Below are positions 44,288 through 55,925 of a stretch of DNA of 64,000 nt, piece after piece. Location of the stretch: contig WSUB01000117.1 of the NCBI GenBank assembly GCA_019633425.1, forward strand, positions 62,001-126,000, given 5' to 3'. This DNA comes from Tulasnella sp. 424 (lineage: Eukaryota > Basidiomycota > Agaricomycetes > Cantharellales > Tulasnellaceae). The position numbers and the translations under genes are program-made. The notes under the pieces are model-generated. The model saw only the letters and a list, made by a program, of their open reading frames with translations, was not told where the DNA came from and searched no databases. Each line of letters starts with the position of its first letter. The first letter of the stretch is position 1.

Positions 44288-47260
44288 CTATGGGCGGAAC
44301 GGGGTTATTTGAGGTGCTGCTGGATCCTCAGAACGCTTGCGCTTAGTGCCCGCACAGGCCGCGGTGGGGATCGGTACTTGGGAAACTTGGGCGCTGTACT
44401 CGTTGGGATAGTTGCATCCGGGGACGGGCATATGTGCGCCGAGTGGGGTTGCGCTGGGATTGAACCAGCCAGAGCCAGCGTCGAATGTCGCGGTGGAGCC
44501 GGGTGTGGTGATGGTCAGCCCAGGCAGAGTCTTCAAGGTGCCTGTAGCAGTGTATGTTGGCAACACCGCAGCGTTGGCAACGTCCTCCAAGGAAGTCACT
44601 GGCCATGCCGAGTAAGAGGCAAGGAAAGCGGGTGAAATAGTACCAGCCCCGGAACCGCCTGTCGCGGTAGCAGGGAGTGGGGCTGCTGGGGTGGATGCAA
44701 CACCTAGACTCGCGCAAACTCCAGCGGCTTGGCGGGGATCCGTAGGCATCCAGCCTTCTTGCAGGCCGAGGGAGTAGGACCAGAACGGAGCGTTGACTTT
44801 GCCGGTAGCAAGAGTAGGACCAATCTTCCATGTCCAGAAGAACCAATGCTAGAAAAAGCGCGGCAGGAATCAGTACATACTCATCATCCCCCGAGGAATT
44901 GAACATACAACAAGTGCGTCCATGCTAGCCATCGCAAACTGCTTGATTCCATCTTTGGTGTCCTGGGTCCACGATTCATAGTCGGTCCAAGTCGTGCAAT
45001 TGCCCGTAACGGTGGTGACGCCAGCGAATGTCCCTTCGTATCGGGTTCCGAGACCAACACCGTTGACGTATTGACCGCAGTCATTGATGGCATTACTGAA
45101 CTCTCCGGCTGCCGTGAATCCGAATTTACCAAAGGTGCCGTTGGTGTTAGGTACCCAGGTCGTGCATGCTTGCAAAGCTTTAGGAGTGAGGTTATAATAT
45201 CAGCGTACGTCTCCCCGCTTCGAAAGTGATCCTGCATCACCTTGAGCTGAGAGAGGGTTATTGTTCTGAGTGCCAAACGCAAAGTAGGGGTGGAGGTCGA
45301 GCGCCAAGCGGTCGGATCCGGGGAACATGCCAGCCCAGTACGCTGTGCCTTGGAAACCTTCGTGCAACGAGAGCATCGGGCCGTTCCCTGTCCCGCGTCC
45401 AGTAATGTCGCGAACGAGCTCGTGGACCTGGACGTAGAAAGAGTTCATCTCATAGGCACCAATTGTTGGAGTAAAGGGTTCGTTGATCACGCCGAACATT
45501 TGGATGACGTCCTTGTACTCGGGTTGAGCGATGAACTGCATGAACGTGCGGATGTAATCCAGAGTCCTGTCGACATTTGCTAGGCCCATGACGCCGTGGA
45601 CTGTGATAGGGAAATGGAGTCAATAAACCGTACAGCTAAACATGTGTGACTTGACGTTGGACTTACGGAAATTGATGTCACCCAGCCTTCCGGAATGGTT
45701 CCAGCCATTTTGACTAGCGGTTGGATAGGTCAGCAACTGGCTAGCGCCACAACTCGGCGGGAGAGTTACCTTCCGGGAACGGCGTGGAAGTCGAGATTGA
45801 TGCGGATGCCGTATTTCCGAGCCCATTGCACGCCCTTCAAGAAGTACCTATTTGATCGGGCATCTTGAGCGAAACGTACGGGTTACATATACAACTGTGC
45901 CACTTACTTCCAGCAGACTCCTTCCAAGAAGGGCTCGCCATCCCAGGTTTCGATTGCCCAGAAGGGCATGGGGATCCGGACCCAGTTCAAGCCTGCTGCA
46001 GCAATAGCGGCAAAATCTTCCTCGGTCTGAAGATGATGGAAATTAGTTCGCATTTTGTAGTCCAAGGCAAGTCGTGGTCGCGACGCACGATAAATGTAGC
46101 ATAGTGATCCTCGAGCTGTTTGAGTCCACCGCCAGCGGTGTCAGCAGCCATTTGTTGGGAGAGAGTGAACTCGTCCACAGCATCCGGGTAGTACTTGTCG
46201 TAAAGAGCAGGAGTGATGAACGGTTCTGTGTTGAGCCAGCCGCCAAGATTGACACCATAAATCCTGTCGTTGTTCCAGTCCCAGGTCTCGTTGAGAGCTG
46301 GGGTGTACGACTGGGCCTTTGCAGAGTTGTTGAATGGGTCTTTGGGATCGTAATACCAATAGCCTATTGTATCCCAAGTTAGTTTGCATGTGCTTTTGGT
46401 TTCCAGGACAATCAACACTGCCAGCGAAAAGAGACACACGCACCGCCAAAGGAATTTTTGTATGTAAAGGTTGTACCGTTCTCGGTGGTGACGGTAGAAC
46501 CATCGTGGCCCATAACTACGACATTGTCGGTTGGGTCCTTGGAACCGTTTGTGCCCGTGCCTGTGTTGCCTGTTCCGGTATTAGAGCCGCCATCTGTCTT
46601 GGCACCGTCTGCAGTGGAGTTGAGATGAGGTTTGACGACGAAGATGTAGACTGGGATGCCGACGGCTGCTATGATGAGGAGGGCGAGGATGATGATACCG
46701 AGGATGAGCCAGAGCCTTCGTTTGCTCTTTTGACGCGGGGAGGTGTACTGGTCGCGCTTTTCTGGGAATTCACGGAACCCCTGTCCCGTGCCGACAGGAG
46801 ACAAGGGGATGGCGCCTGCACTCTCGTTTCCGTGAGCGTATGGGTCATCGAGATAGCGTTCTGAGGGGAGGAGAGGAGAGCCGAGACCGCCAGCAGCAGC
46901 GGCGGAGGTGAGGGAGGTGGTTGGGCGATGCTGCTGGTTGAAATTTAGACCATGGACGGAATCATAGTCTGCGGTCTGGTAGGAGGGGGCGTTTAAGGAG
47001 ACCTGAGAGCCCGACGCGTAGGAGGAGCGAAAACCAGGCTCGTTGACGCCTTGGCCTTGGAAGCGGGGTGGAAGGAGCTGGGGCTGGGGGTGGGCAGCAC
47101 CTGGAGGCAGCTGGCTCATTGGAGGCTCGTCATTGTAGTGGACATCTGTGAGGTCTATATGTGAAGGATTATTGATTGGGTCGTAGACTTGTGAACGATG
47201 AGGATTAGGCGATGGAGGGGCTTCTTCGATTGGGTTGTAGGGAATGTTTGACGGCGCCAT
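44288..47260 (-). CDS. Membrane-anchored GH5 exo-beta-1,3-glucanase (Exg type)
   Basis: Seen: from MAPSNIPYNPIEEAPPSP (47260), a cytosolic Pro/Ser-rich tail of about 200 residues precedes one membrane span after basic RQKSKRR (LWLILGIIILALLIIAAVGI), a type II topology. A Gly/Thr linker follows, then GH5: IYGVNLGGWLNTEPFI, LNWVRIPMPFWA, RINLDFHAVPGSQNG, MFGVINEPFTP (acid/base Glu), DLHPYFAFG, TAAGEFSNAINDCGQYVNG (nucleophile Glu) and WFFWTWKIG. A C-terminal extension ends at 44288. Known: GH5_9 enzymes trim beta-1,3-glucan during cell-wall remodelling, and membrane-bound forms (ExgD/Exg3-like) exist in filamentous fungi. Both catalytic carboxylates are present. An upstream ATG at 47467 lies in a CT-rich leader-like stretch and is less likely. 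Confidence 0.9.
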
Positions 47261-47917
47261 TGGAGGCTGCAGTCTAGATTGAGAGGCGAGAGACGACGAC
47301 GATGATGACGGAGGGGACCACGAAGGAAGGACGAGGGAGAGAGGGTTAAAAAGGGAAGGAGAAGGAGAGGAAGGTGAGAGGGGAGAGAGAAGGGGAGGAC
47401 GTGAAGTGTCAAGCTGCCTTTTGCGAGACGCGACTCGAGATTTCGTGTTATTTGTCAAGGGACCCAACTCAAGCCTTTTCCAAGCTAGGAAAAAATCAGG
47501 TTAAGAAAAAAAAAATAGCGAGTGCCTTCATCTCATCACTTGAAAAAATTTCAGCTCTTTTTACCCAATTCAAGTGTCACCAACGTCCTCACAATCCCTT
47601 GCACTTGATCTACAAAACAACGTCCAAGCGCTTCACCGAAGCAGGAGCCGAGGATATTTGCCGTGCCATGCCCAGGACCGTTTCTTACGACATAGGAAAA
47701 TCTAAAAATACCGTGGACGTTCGGCAATTCAGTCCCTGCTCATTCAATCTTTTTCACATCGCGTACGCCACGTCGATCCTCCTCGTCGTCGTCGTTATGT
47801 ATACGGTGGCAGTGTGCTGAGATCATCTTGGCCAGAGGTCTCATCGCGTTTACCAAATCTCTCGGCCCGACCACCATTTTTCACTCTATGCACAGATTCT
47901 ATTCTCCACACTAACAA
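47261..47917. promoter_or_regulatory. GH5 promoter side and ADE12 3' flank
   Basis: 657 bp between two minus-strand genes. The part next to the GH5 start is strongly purine-rich on the plus strand (GAGAGGGAGAGG-like, 47330-47400), so the GH5 leader is CT-rich. An open plus frame of 148 aa (47374-47820) here has no family character. Confidence 0.4.
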
Positions 47918-49611
47918 CTACTTGCGTAGCATCGATTCTCGTCCCGGTCCTGTTCCGATCCACTCCACCGGCACCCCAAGCTCTTTCTCGATGTACCGCA
48001 CGTAATCCTGACAGTTTGCAGGCAGCTCTTCAAACGACTTGCATTCATTGATCGGAGTCTGCCAACCAGGCAACGTCGTGTATCTCACAGTCGCCTTGGC
48101 CAGCACCTCGAGATCCGCTGCGGATAACCAACCCCCCCCCACCAAGTGTCAGCCAAGTTTCTGGGCCAGCAGCCAAGTCCCTCACCTGGGAACCCATCCA
48201 ACGCTTTGCCATCAATCTCGTATGCTACTCCAACCTTGATCTCCGCTAGACCATCCAGCACATCCAATTTCGTCAGGTTGAACGAGTCGTATCCGTTGAT
48301 CAACATCGAATGCCGAAGAACCACCAAATCCAGCCAGCCGCATCGACGTCTTCGCCCAGTCGTCGTGCCGAACTCGGCACCCACCTCTTGTAAATGATTC
48401 CCAATATCCTTGTTCACCCGCAGTCAGCTTTACAAACATCCCCCAGAAACGGCATACTAGAGCACGCCCAACACTTACGTCAAGCAGTTCCGTCGGGAAA
48501 GGTCCGCCGCCCACACGGGTTGTATATGCCTTGACCACACCGATCACCTTTCCGATCCGCTTCGGCGCAATCCCCAATCCAGTGCAAACGCCTCCAATAG
48601 CCGTCGATGACGACGTCACGTACGGATACGTCCCAAAGTCCAAGTCCAGCATCAACGCATTCGCGCCCTCCACAAGAACCCTCTTGCCAGACGCAAGCGC
48701 TTCGTTTACGAGTAAAAGTGTGTCCGCAACGTACGGTTTAAGACGAGCTGCTAGGGTCTATGCACCAGAGCGTGTCAGTCCCCTTCGTTCCAGTACGTGC
48801 ATAACGCCTCCCATACCTTGTACCTCTCTATTTCACCCTCGGTATCATATTCAAAGTGGCCGTACCGCTTGAACCTGCCCTCTACCAACTGTCGGAACTT
48901 GGTCGCAAACGCCGCCTCGTTGAACAGATGGTGGATCCGCATGCCGCTCCGGGAAGCTTTCGACGAGTACGCCGGACCAATGCCCTTCTTCGTCGTTCCG
49001 ATACTCTTGCCCCCGAGTTCTACCTCTTTCAAGCCATCGACGATTTGGTGAAAGTCGAAAACCACGTGCGCTCGATCAGAGATGAACAGCCGGCCGGTGC
49101 AATCGAGCCCTACAAGGCAACCGTAAATACCCAGCTCCTCCAGATGCACAGTAAGTAAAGCAGCATGCTTACCTTTCTCTTGAAGCTTGTCAAGTTCGGC
49201 GAAGAACGACGGCACATGGACCACGACCCCAGATCCGATAATTCCGACGCAATTAGGATTGATGAGTCCTGGCGACAAGGCGTGCTCAATGACTCGGCAT
49301 CATTGCAAACGGGGATAGATTGGAAAAAAGTACAAACCACTGGGCAGTAGATGAAAGTCATATGTGATTTTCTGGCCACTGGCATCCTTGACCACGATGG
49401 TGTGCCCGGCGTTATTGCCTCCAGCGCAACGACAGCAGACATCGCTTTCCTGGGCCAGGATATCCACCAGCTTTCCCTTGCCCTCGTCTCCCCACTGACT
49501 ACCGAGGACTACGGTTGCCGTAGATGGTGCGGCTGCTCGCCATGGGAAACAAGAAACGTCCAATGAGTACTCGGTGGACGCACGGACATGACGCTCGGTA
49601 GGCATACCCAT
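47918..49611 (-). CDS. ADE12: Adenylosuccinate synthetase
   Basis: Seen: the N-terminal catalytic loop [20 protein letters not shown] with Asp and His partners ([11 protein letters not shown]). Next come [102 protein letters not shown], and C-terminal [19 protein letters not shown] and WIGTGPGRE, stopping at 47918. Known: it makes adenylosuccinate from IMP, aspartate and GTP, the first committed step to AMP. Residues for GTP, Mg and IMP binding are present. The first in-frame ATG (49611) gives about 30 residues more than yeast before the catalytic loop, so the start may be spliced or lie elsewhere. One intron (about 48126-48185) holds a poly-C run. Confidence 0.93.
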
Positions 49612-49839
49612 AGCTATGACGCGCTTCTAGTTGTAAATACCGGCTTAGTCTGAAAGATATCAGAGGATCGTTGTTGAAAAGAATGGTACAGGAGCTGTTG
49701 AGCGATTTTTGAAGGCCAAAAAGGCTATCCCGGCTCATCGCGTAGGTTAGTCGCAATTGCCACTGAATCAGGCAACTTCACAGGGTTCGGCAGTAGACCG
49801 CCCTTACATCAGCTTACCGTTCAGCAAAACGAACCAGCC

Positions 49840-50324
49840 ATGGCGGTCTTCCCTTCTCGACCTTACAACCCAAACGCACCATCAAACCGAATAAATTCGA
49901 TTCTCAGAAAGTACCCTCTGCTTTTCGGGGGCCCTTTTATTGGCATCATCGTTATAGCGTCTTTTGGGTTGTCCAGTTTCACTCAAACCCGGTATGACCT
50001 GGAAAAGCAGAAAACATCAGTGGTGCGTGTATATAGAACGCTCCACCGTCAAATTAACTGATTTTATGTGCTTTATAGATGAGCATGGAAGAGGAGAAAC
50101 GTCTCGAAGCAAAGCGAAGGCCTGTCGATAAACGGGAGGAGTACTTTGTGAGCATCTCACTTGGTTCTCATGCGTCAAGAGTGTCTGAACTTATGCGTCT
50201 CCGTAACCAGCGCCTTTCCGCCGAGACTACTGCAAAAGAAGCCGATGACTGGGATGTCGTTCGGGTTCCGCGACCTTCCGGGACGGCTGAATGGGGACTT
50301 CCCCCGTCAAACCCAAGACGCTAG
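49840..50324 (+). CDS. COX16: Cytochrome c oxidase assembly protein COX16
   Basis: Seen: exon 1 encodes MAVFPSRPYNPNAPSNRINS, then one membrane span within YPLLFGGPFIGIIVIASFGL and SSFTQTRYDL. After an intron (GTGCGT...TTATAG) comes EEEKRLEAKRRPVDKREEYF. A second, 63-nt intron (GTGAGC...AACCAG, about 50150-50212) brings EEYF next to RLSAETTAKEADDWDVV and RVPRPSG, which is the family pattern. Stop at 50324. Known: Cox16 is a small inner-membrane protein that helps join Cox1 and Cox2 modules during complex IV assembly. It is divergent from ADE12 (228 bp) and ends 71 bp before the convergent zinc-finger gene. Confidence 0.93.
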
Positions 50325-50395
50325 ACTTTCTGAGAACGCCCGTTTCTTTATTACCGCTCTGTACACCAGTAGCCATGGGATACCATGTCATTGAA

Positions 50396-51553
50396 CTAGT
50401 TTACCAACCCCTTCCTCCAAGCTTTAGCCGTGAAAATGACCTCGCAGCCAGTTAGATCCGGATCCATTCGTCGTGCCCTGCCTTTGAACTTTCGCCTGGG
50501 ATTGGCGCCCGCTGGCCTGCCGTCGTTATTCGATGCACCATCGTTGCCGCCTGGAAATTCCGGCACAGATTGAAAGAATTGTGGAAGCCGTGGATATAAT
50601 GGACCTGTTTCTGGCGCACCGTCCCTTTCTCTGTTCTCGTGGATGGGAAACGTATTGGGAAGACCAGATGGGTGGAGCTGGATTTGATAGTTGGGTCTTT
50701 GTAAGCCACTGGAAGTCGTCGAGCGAGTAGCAAGTGAAGGTTGTGGTGGGAGAGTCGTCGGGCGAGATGCGGTCTGTGACGAAGACGGCCCCAACTGTGA
50801 TTCACGAAGAGTGGTGCGATGATGGCTTGGATTTGGGGACGACTTCTCCGCCTCTCGCGTAGATATTACTCTTTCGGGCATCGACTGGTCGTCATCGATG
50901 CTCATTCTGCGCAAGACCTGGGCCGCAGACGAGGTAGCGTCACCTTGAGGTTGCGGAGACCGACTTGGGGGACGGGGCACCGCAACCGCTCCCATGTCCA
51001 CGTCTTCTACGGATAGCGAGAGTCGGTTTGATGATCCAAGAACTGGGGTCCGTACGTCGCTTGTCTCCACAGCCGCAGGATCCTAGCAGAGCGATGCACG
51101 TCAACCTTGGAAGATAAATACCGTTCTACTCAAACTCGCCTCCAATGCATCATCAGCCTCATCGGTTAGGTCTATAGAAACCGGCTGAGCCGATGAGCTT
51201 GCTGGTGGAAGCTCTTCGGCTTCTTCATCGTCCAGCTCAATGGGCTCCGCCGCCGATGCCCCCCTCTGACAGCCAGAGCACTCCCAGTCCCATATGGTTT
51301 CCGTCGACTCGCGAGAATTCGTCCTTTGCATTCTTTTTAGCAGATCGCCTACCGTCAACGCTGGCACGGCACATGCTGTTCGTAAGCAGAAATCAGTGAA
51401 TGGTTGGATGACATGACCAGGAAGGGAACACCTCTCACTACTGTGGTGCCAGTACTTTCGACAAACGCGACACCTTAACAGAAACGCATTTGAAGTAGAA
51501 TGACTCTTTCCGCAACGAGCGCATTCTCGATGATGACCAGGCGCCGCGTTCAT
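50396..51553 (-). CDS. PHD-like zinc-finger protein with SUMO-interaction-like motifs
   Basis: Seen: starts MNAAPGHHRECARCGKSHST. The metal-ligand pattern is CARC, CRVCRKYWHH, then Cys residues and WECSGC, a C4HC3-like PHD arrangement in the first 85 residues. Two hydrophobic-acidic motifs follow, EPIELDDEEAEE and VSIDLTDEADD, typical in shape of SUMO-interaction motifs. After an intron (about 51065-51122) a disordered Ser/Pro/Arg half ends with RRKFKGRARRMDPDLTG and FTAKAWRKGLVN at 50396. I do not recognise a named orthologue. Inferred: a nuclear, chromatin- or ubiquitin/SUMO-linked protein. Spacing in the middle of the finger is loose, so the fold is not certain. Confidence 0.6.
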
Positions 51554-51749
51554 CGCGAGGGAACGGTCGGAAAAGTCTAAGCGGTGAAGGTGGGGAAACC
51601 ATCTATTGTCACCAAAACCCCTCGAGTTTCCACAAAGACGAGAGCCTGTTATCGAAAATTCGTTCGCGACGGAATTCCGCAACTCGGATCCCCGCCTACG
51701 GTCATTATCTACAGGTTGGTGTCTGTTGTACAATGAGATTAATTGGTAT

Positions 51750-53190
51750 CTAGAACGACACCCTGCGATCGTAATTGGGGGCAGTGACTGAATTGATAGG
51801 ATCAAGTAAGAGCCCTACAACTGATGCATGCTCGCATGAGCGATAGCACCCCATATTATCACACCAAAGGCTCGAGAACCAAACGCTTTCCGGGTCCGGC
51901 GTGTCAGCTATTTGGTCGAATTTCTGCGCTTCGATCAAACCACGTACCCCTCTCGAGTAACCTGTTCTTCCAGCCGAAGAGAAGTTTACAAAGTTTGGGA
52001 TGAAAACCACTCCCCTTCCAGATATATAAGTAGCTGCCTCCAGAATTCGAGGAGCTTTGAAACCGAAATGAGATTTGCTGCGCCGTAAAGAAGAGACGTG
52101 AGCCTCACCGTAATCCTCGCCTAGCCATGAAGGTTGGAGCTGGCCGTCAGAGCTGTATGTCCAAGCATTTATCTGCGTCGGACCTCTGTAATAAGAAGGA
52201 GTCGATCTGTTCTGGAGGTCGCGGCTGGACGCGCACAGGGTGGCATTCCTAAGCGCGAGGGTCAATTGATCTATCTAAGGCTCCCAAGGCCAAGCCATAA
52301 AAGGCTCACTTGTCTGAAACAGCTCCCCACTGTGGAAGACCATCATACCCTTCGATTATTTCGACGTGAGATTGCCGAGACACTGCATGACAAGATCAGC
52401 TCTTACAGGTAATTCCCAGGTTTGGCATCTCAGGATATGAGTTCTAGTGTGTGGTTTGAGCAAGGCAGAAGATAGAAGTCGTAAATAGATAATGAATGAC
52501 TCACCGTGATTTTTATGGGTTGCATGGTAAGCCTCGTGTCTATCTGAACGTGCAGTGCGTTTGATTGATCTGTAGTGACCTCGAACAAGCCATTCGAAGC
52601 CGTACGACTTATATAACCGCTGGAAGTTGCAACCTCTGCTATGAATCGGACCCGCCCAGTGAGTATATCGGCAGGTTTTGCGTCTGACGACACGGTGGTA
52701 AATAGCGGGGGAGCAGCGGCAGGGGTTGGAATGAAGGGGCTGAAATGCGCATGTCGGAGCAATTCAGCGATGCGACGAGAATGAAGCTTGGTTGGACGAT
52801 ACCTTTGTTCGTAGTGCGGGATCTCGGCGGCATTTCCCTGAGGATGTCGAAGGAGAATCGCTTTCCTCAACGCGTCCCAATCACGCTGTGTGTTTTCATC
52901 CAGCGTCTCATACCACCTCAAAGCAGCTCCGGCGAAGCAAGTGGATGCAAAGTCCGCCAGAGCTCTGTTATTATCGAGTTTCTTGTGCGCGAAGCCCCAT
53001 TTCCTGTCATTTTGATCAGCTTCATCATGCCCGCGTAACTAGGAAGAGACCCGCACCTGACGGCCCTCACAAACTCCTCTGCTTCGTCGCTGTCTCTGCC
53101 GTAGAAGAGGATATCTGAATCTGAAGTTTCAGGTTTTGATTTTCCTGTAAATCGCCAAAGGGCTTTCTTTTTAGAAAGGAAGCTGGACAT
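51750..53190 (-). CDS. Gag-like (retrotransposon capsid-like) protein, copy B
   Basis: Seen: starts MSSFLSKKKALWRFTGKSKP at 53190. DSDILFYGRDSDEAEEFVRA is followed by an intron, then DQNDRKWGFAHKKLDNNRAL and the block FASTCFAGAALRWYETLD, WDALRKAILLRHP. A Pro-rich linker leads to ILTGRVRFIAEVATSSGYIS, SNALHVQIDTR and IKITV. A C-terminal part (WTYSSDGQLQPSW, YISGRGVVFIPNF) ends near 51750. The order matches copy A at 14500-15572. Known: the central block resembles the Gag capsid region, and the family recurs in Agaricomycetes without pol genes. The last exon joins (52265-52500) are not resolved. Inferred: a cellular Gag-like gene of unknown role. An alternative is an unrelated fungal family with a chance resemblance to Gag. 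Confidence 0.62.
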
Positions 53191-53616
53191 TGAGCTGGAC
53201 GACGTGTGGTGACAGCTTGAACAAGTGAATGAGGCGGTGCTTTGTTGTGATTGGTTCGTGCGAAACGCCACAATCCAATAAAAACAATTCTCACGTGGCA
53301 ATCACCGATCGTCGCCCATTTTGCCACAGACGCTCATCGCAAAGCCTCTGATTTCCCGTCTCCTGACTTCTACCACCACCTCCTCCATCAACGACGACGA
53401 AGACTGCGAGGACGACGAGGCTCGCGACGCCTATCCTACATTGCTACTACGGACTCTGACACCACAAACACTGACTGAGGTGAGCAACTCGCAGTTATTC
53501 TGGGCCCTGGACTTCTTTGCCCACGGATGTCCTCCTGAAAACGGCACCGCAATGAACGCTGCCCTCTACTTGTACTCAGGAGCTTTGGCTCGTCTCATAT
53601 CCCATTAACTTGGGTT
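53191..53616. promoter_or_regulatory. Divergent upstream region of Gag-like B (-) and LONRF-like (+)
   Basis: 426 bp between start codons. It includes an open plus frame of 95 aa (53321-53608) that ends just before the LONRF ATG. It has no recognisable domain and could be leader sequence or chance. Confidence 0.35.
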
Positions 53617-55736
53617 ATGGCCCCCAAACGCAGCAGAGACTCTTCGGAAGACTCTGACGACTCCACTTCGTCGGATGCGGAAGAAAATCTGTCTCCTCGA
53701 CCTCACACTTCCCAAACCGCCACTCGAGGTCCATCAAGCAGACCAGCCGACCGAGCAGTCCAGGTTACTAAACCCCAGCTTCTGCCTCTTCTCCGCTGTC
53801 GTCTCTGCATCAAGCCGGACGACCCACTCTTTCCAGCGCAGTTGGTCAACCCAGTGACTTTGCCCTGCGGTCATTCCATTTGCTCAAGCCATCTGCCATC
53901 GCTCCTGAGCTCCACACCAGTCAACTCAAACGCAGTAACGATCCCATGCCCTGTCGCGGGGTGTTTGGCCAACGTTCCGCCGACATCCAAGAAGTCCGCA
54001 CCAGCAAAATACAATCGTTCTGCAGTAACCATTTATCACCCACTTCGGCCACGGTTAGACGCTCAAGCTGGTTTAAGGCTCGACTCCCTTACCTTGACGA
54101 AGAGCGACATTAAACTCGAACAGCTGCTTCAGTTACTGGCTTCTGCTCCTGAAACTTGGGACGATGACGTCTCCGCAGACCTCAGGGAAGACCAACTCTC
54201 ATCCCGTCCGGCGAAGCGACCTAGAACGTTATTGACGAGTCGAGCCTTCATGAAAGCGTTGAAAGAGGTTCTTCACTGTGAAGTCTGCTTCATGTTGTAT
54301 TTTGAACCTCTGACACTTTGTTGTGGCCACGTGAGTAATCATCCAGAACCTTCGCTCGGTTTCACTGCACTCACCTCTCTATCTCAGACCTTTTGCGCCA
54401 AGTGCATCCAGAGGTTCATCGATCGAGATTCCAAGTGCCCACTTTGCCGCAGTTCCCTCCGACCAGATGTTTGTCTTGCACTCAACCTGCTTGACGTCGA
54501 GGAGCGACAACCTCCAACGAATCAAGTGCTCGTCGGCACTTGTGAGCGCATCGTGACAGTACTAACTCGCACAAACATACTAACGGATATAATCTCAGTG
54601 CTCCTTGCCTTTGGGGTTGAGTACATTTCCCGACGAGACACCATCGTACGGGAGACAGAACTCGCCCATTCGGGGGGATTCGACACTCCGGTCTACTTTG
54701 TAACGGAATGCATCTTCCCTGGAATGCGCACTCGACTGACATTCACGTCATCCGAGTGAGTTTCCAAAGCTTTTAGACGGGTTCTGTCTGCTGACGCTGG
54801 CCTCCGGAATCAGTCAACGATTAATGCTTCGTCGAGTGCTTTCCACCCCGGACGCGAGGCTTGGAACTGTACTCGCATCGTCGGCGTTGAGCCCCGCAGG
54901 TGCGTCGATCACCTCGTAGAACCGAGTGGCCCGTAACCCTTCATCTTCCCCACCCCCCTCTTTTTTTGGTACAGACGATGCTCCGTCGTCTTACGGGACT
55001 CTTGTTGGGGTCAAGTCCGTGCAGTTTATCCCTGATAACGGCGCAATCGCGGAGGTAGAAGGCACCCCAATCAGGTTTCGGCTTCTGGACTCGCGCATTA
55101 TCGATGGATACACTGCCGCCAAAGTGGAACGGTGAGTGTCGGGCATCCTTGTCAAAAAAAGTGTCGTCTCTAACGAATACTTCAGCATTGAGGACCTTGA
55201 GGATTTGGAGTGGTCAACGCCTTCTTCGCCAACATTGTCAACCACAATCGACGTGAGTGCAACTCGTAAGATCGTGTTTGATGCCACGCTGACGTTGAAC
55301 AACTAGTCTGAGGTTGAGCCCTCCGTCGACGAGATGATCGAGTTTTGTCGGAAGTTCATTGAGGAAATGGGTACAGAAACTGCTCCATGGGTAGTGAAAA
55401 AGTACAACGACGAGTACGGCCCTCCTCCTATGGAGGATGCTGGAGCGTTTGGCTGGTGGTGTGCCTCGGTGAGTCAAATGACTTTGGTACCTGGAGATGC
55501 ATGAGGCAGGTAACTGAGGGTTCTTTGTGCCGCGTCAGCACCTCCCAATATCGCATCAAGACAAGTTCAAACTTTTACCCATTCGTTCTCCGCGACTACG
55601 CCTTCAGCTATTATGCCATTGGATCTCCACCCTCGGCCAACAGTGGTGGTATTCTCGGTCAGTTTGCATTTGTGGCATCCATACTGCCAACCAAAGTCTG
55701 ACGTTCGGTCGTTGCAGTGGCTGCGTCATTTGTTAA
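53617..55736 (+). CDS. LON-domain and RING-finger protein (LONRF-like E3 ubiquitin ligase)
   Basis: Seen: an acidic Ser-rich N-terminus, then a first RING-like finger (LRCRLCIKPDD, LPCGHSICSSHLP, IPCPVAGC). A second RING follows: LHCEVCFMLYFEPLTLCCGH, TFCAKCIQRFIDRDSKCPLC. The LON substrate-binding domain continues over several exons (VYFVTECIFPGMRTRLTF, LMLRRVLSTPDARLGTVL, YGTLVGVKSVQFIPDNGAI, FRLLDSRIIDGYTAAKVER), then DEYGPPPMEDAGAFGWWCAS, LPISHQDKFKLLPIRSPRLR and the end GCVIC at 55736. Known: LONRF proteins combine RING E3 activity with a protease-dead Lon N domain and act in protein quality control. The last intron is 60 nt, in frame and stop-free. Confidence 0.88.
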
Positions 55737-55925
55737 TATGGCCTTTTCGCATTCCATGCCTTGTGTGTTCGCACCGTCTGTGTAAATACTGCCAGCTCAT
55801 CTGTAACACCTTTAGCCGCCCCACTCTTTCTGTATCAATATCGTTCTTTATATCGCCAGTAGTGTATTATGCGGGTGAAGATTACATTGAGGAAACAACT
55901 TTATACAGAGGTAAACCGGCGACTA

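Noticed and set aside
47374..47820. 148-aa plus ORF upstream of the GH5 gene
   Set aside because: No domain, lies in the CT-rich leader side of GH5 and the ADE12 flank, and has ordinary random-frame composition.
48126..48140. Poly-C run in ADE12 suspected as a frameshift error
   Set aside because: It lies inside an intron of the minus-strand gene, so its length does not affect the reading frame.
50150..50197. Apparent 16-residue insertion in COX16 (between EEYF and RLRNQ)
   Set aside because: First read as an intron that had lost its AG. A normal 63-nt GTGAGC...CAG intron ending at AACCAG gives EEYF-RLSAE, the usual family sequence, so there is no anomaly apart from the intron being stop-free.
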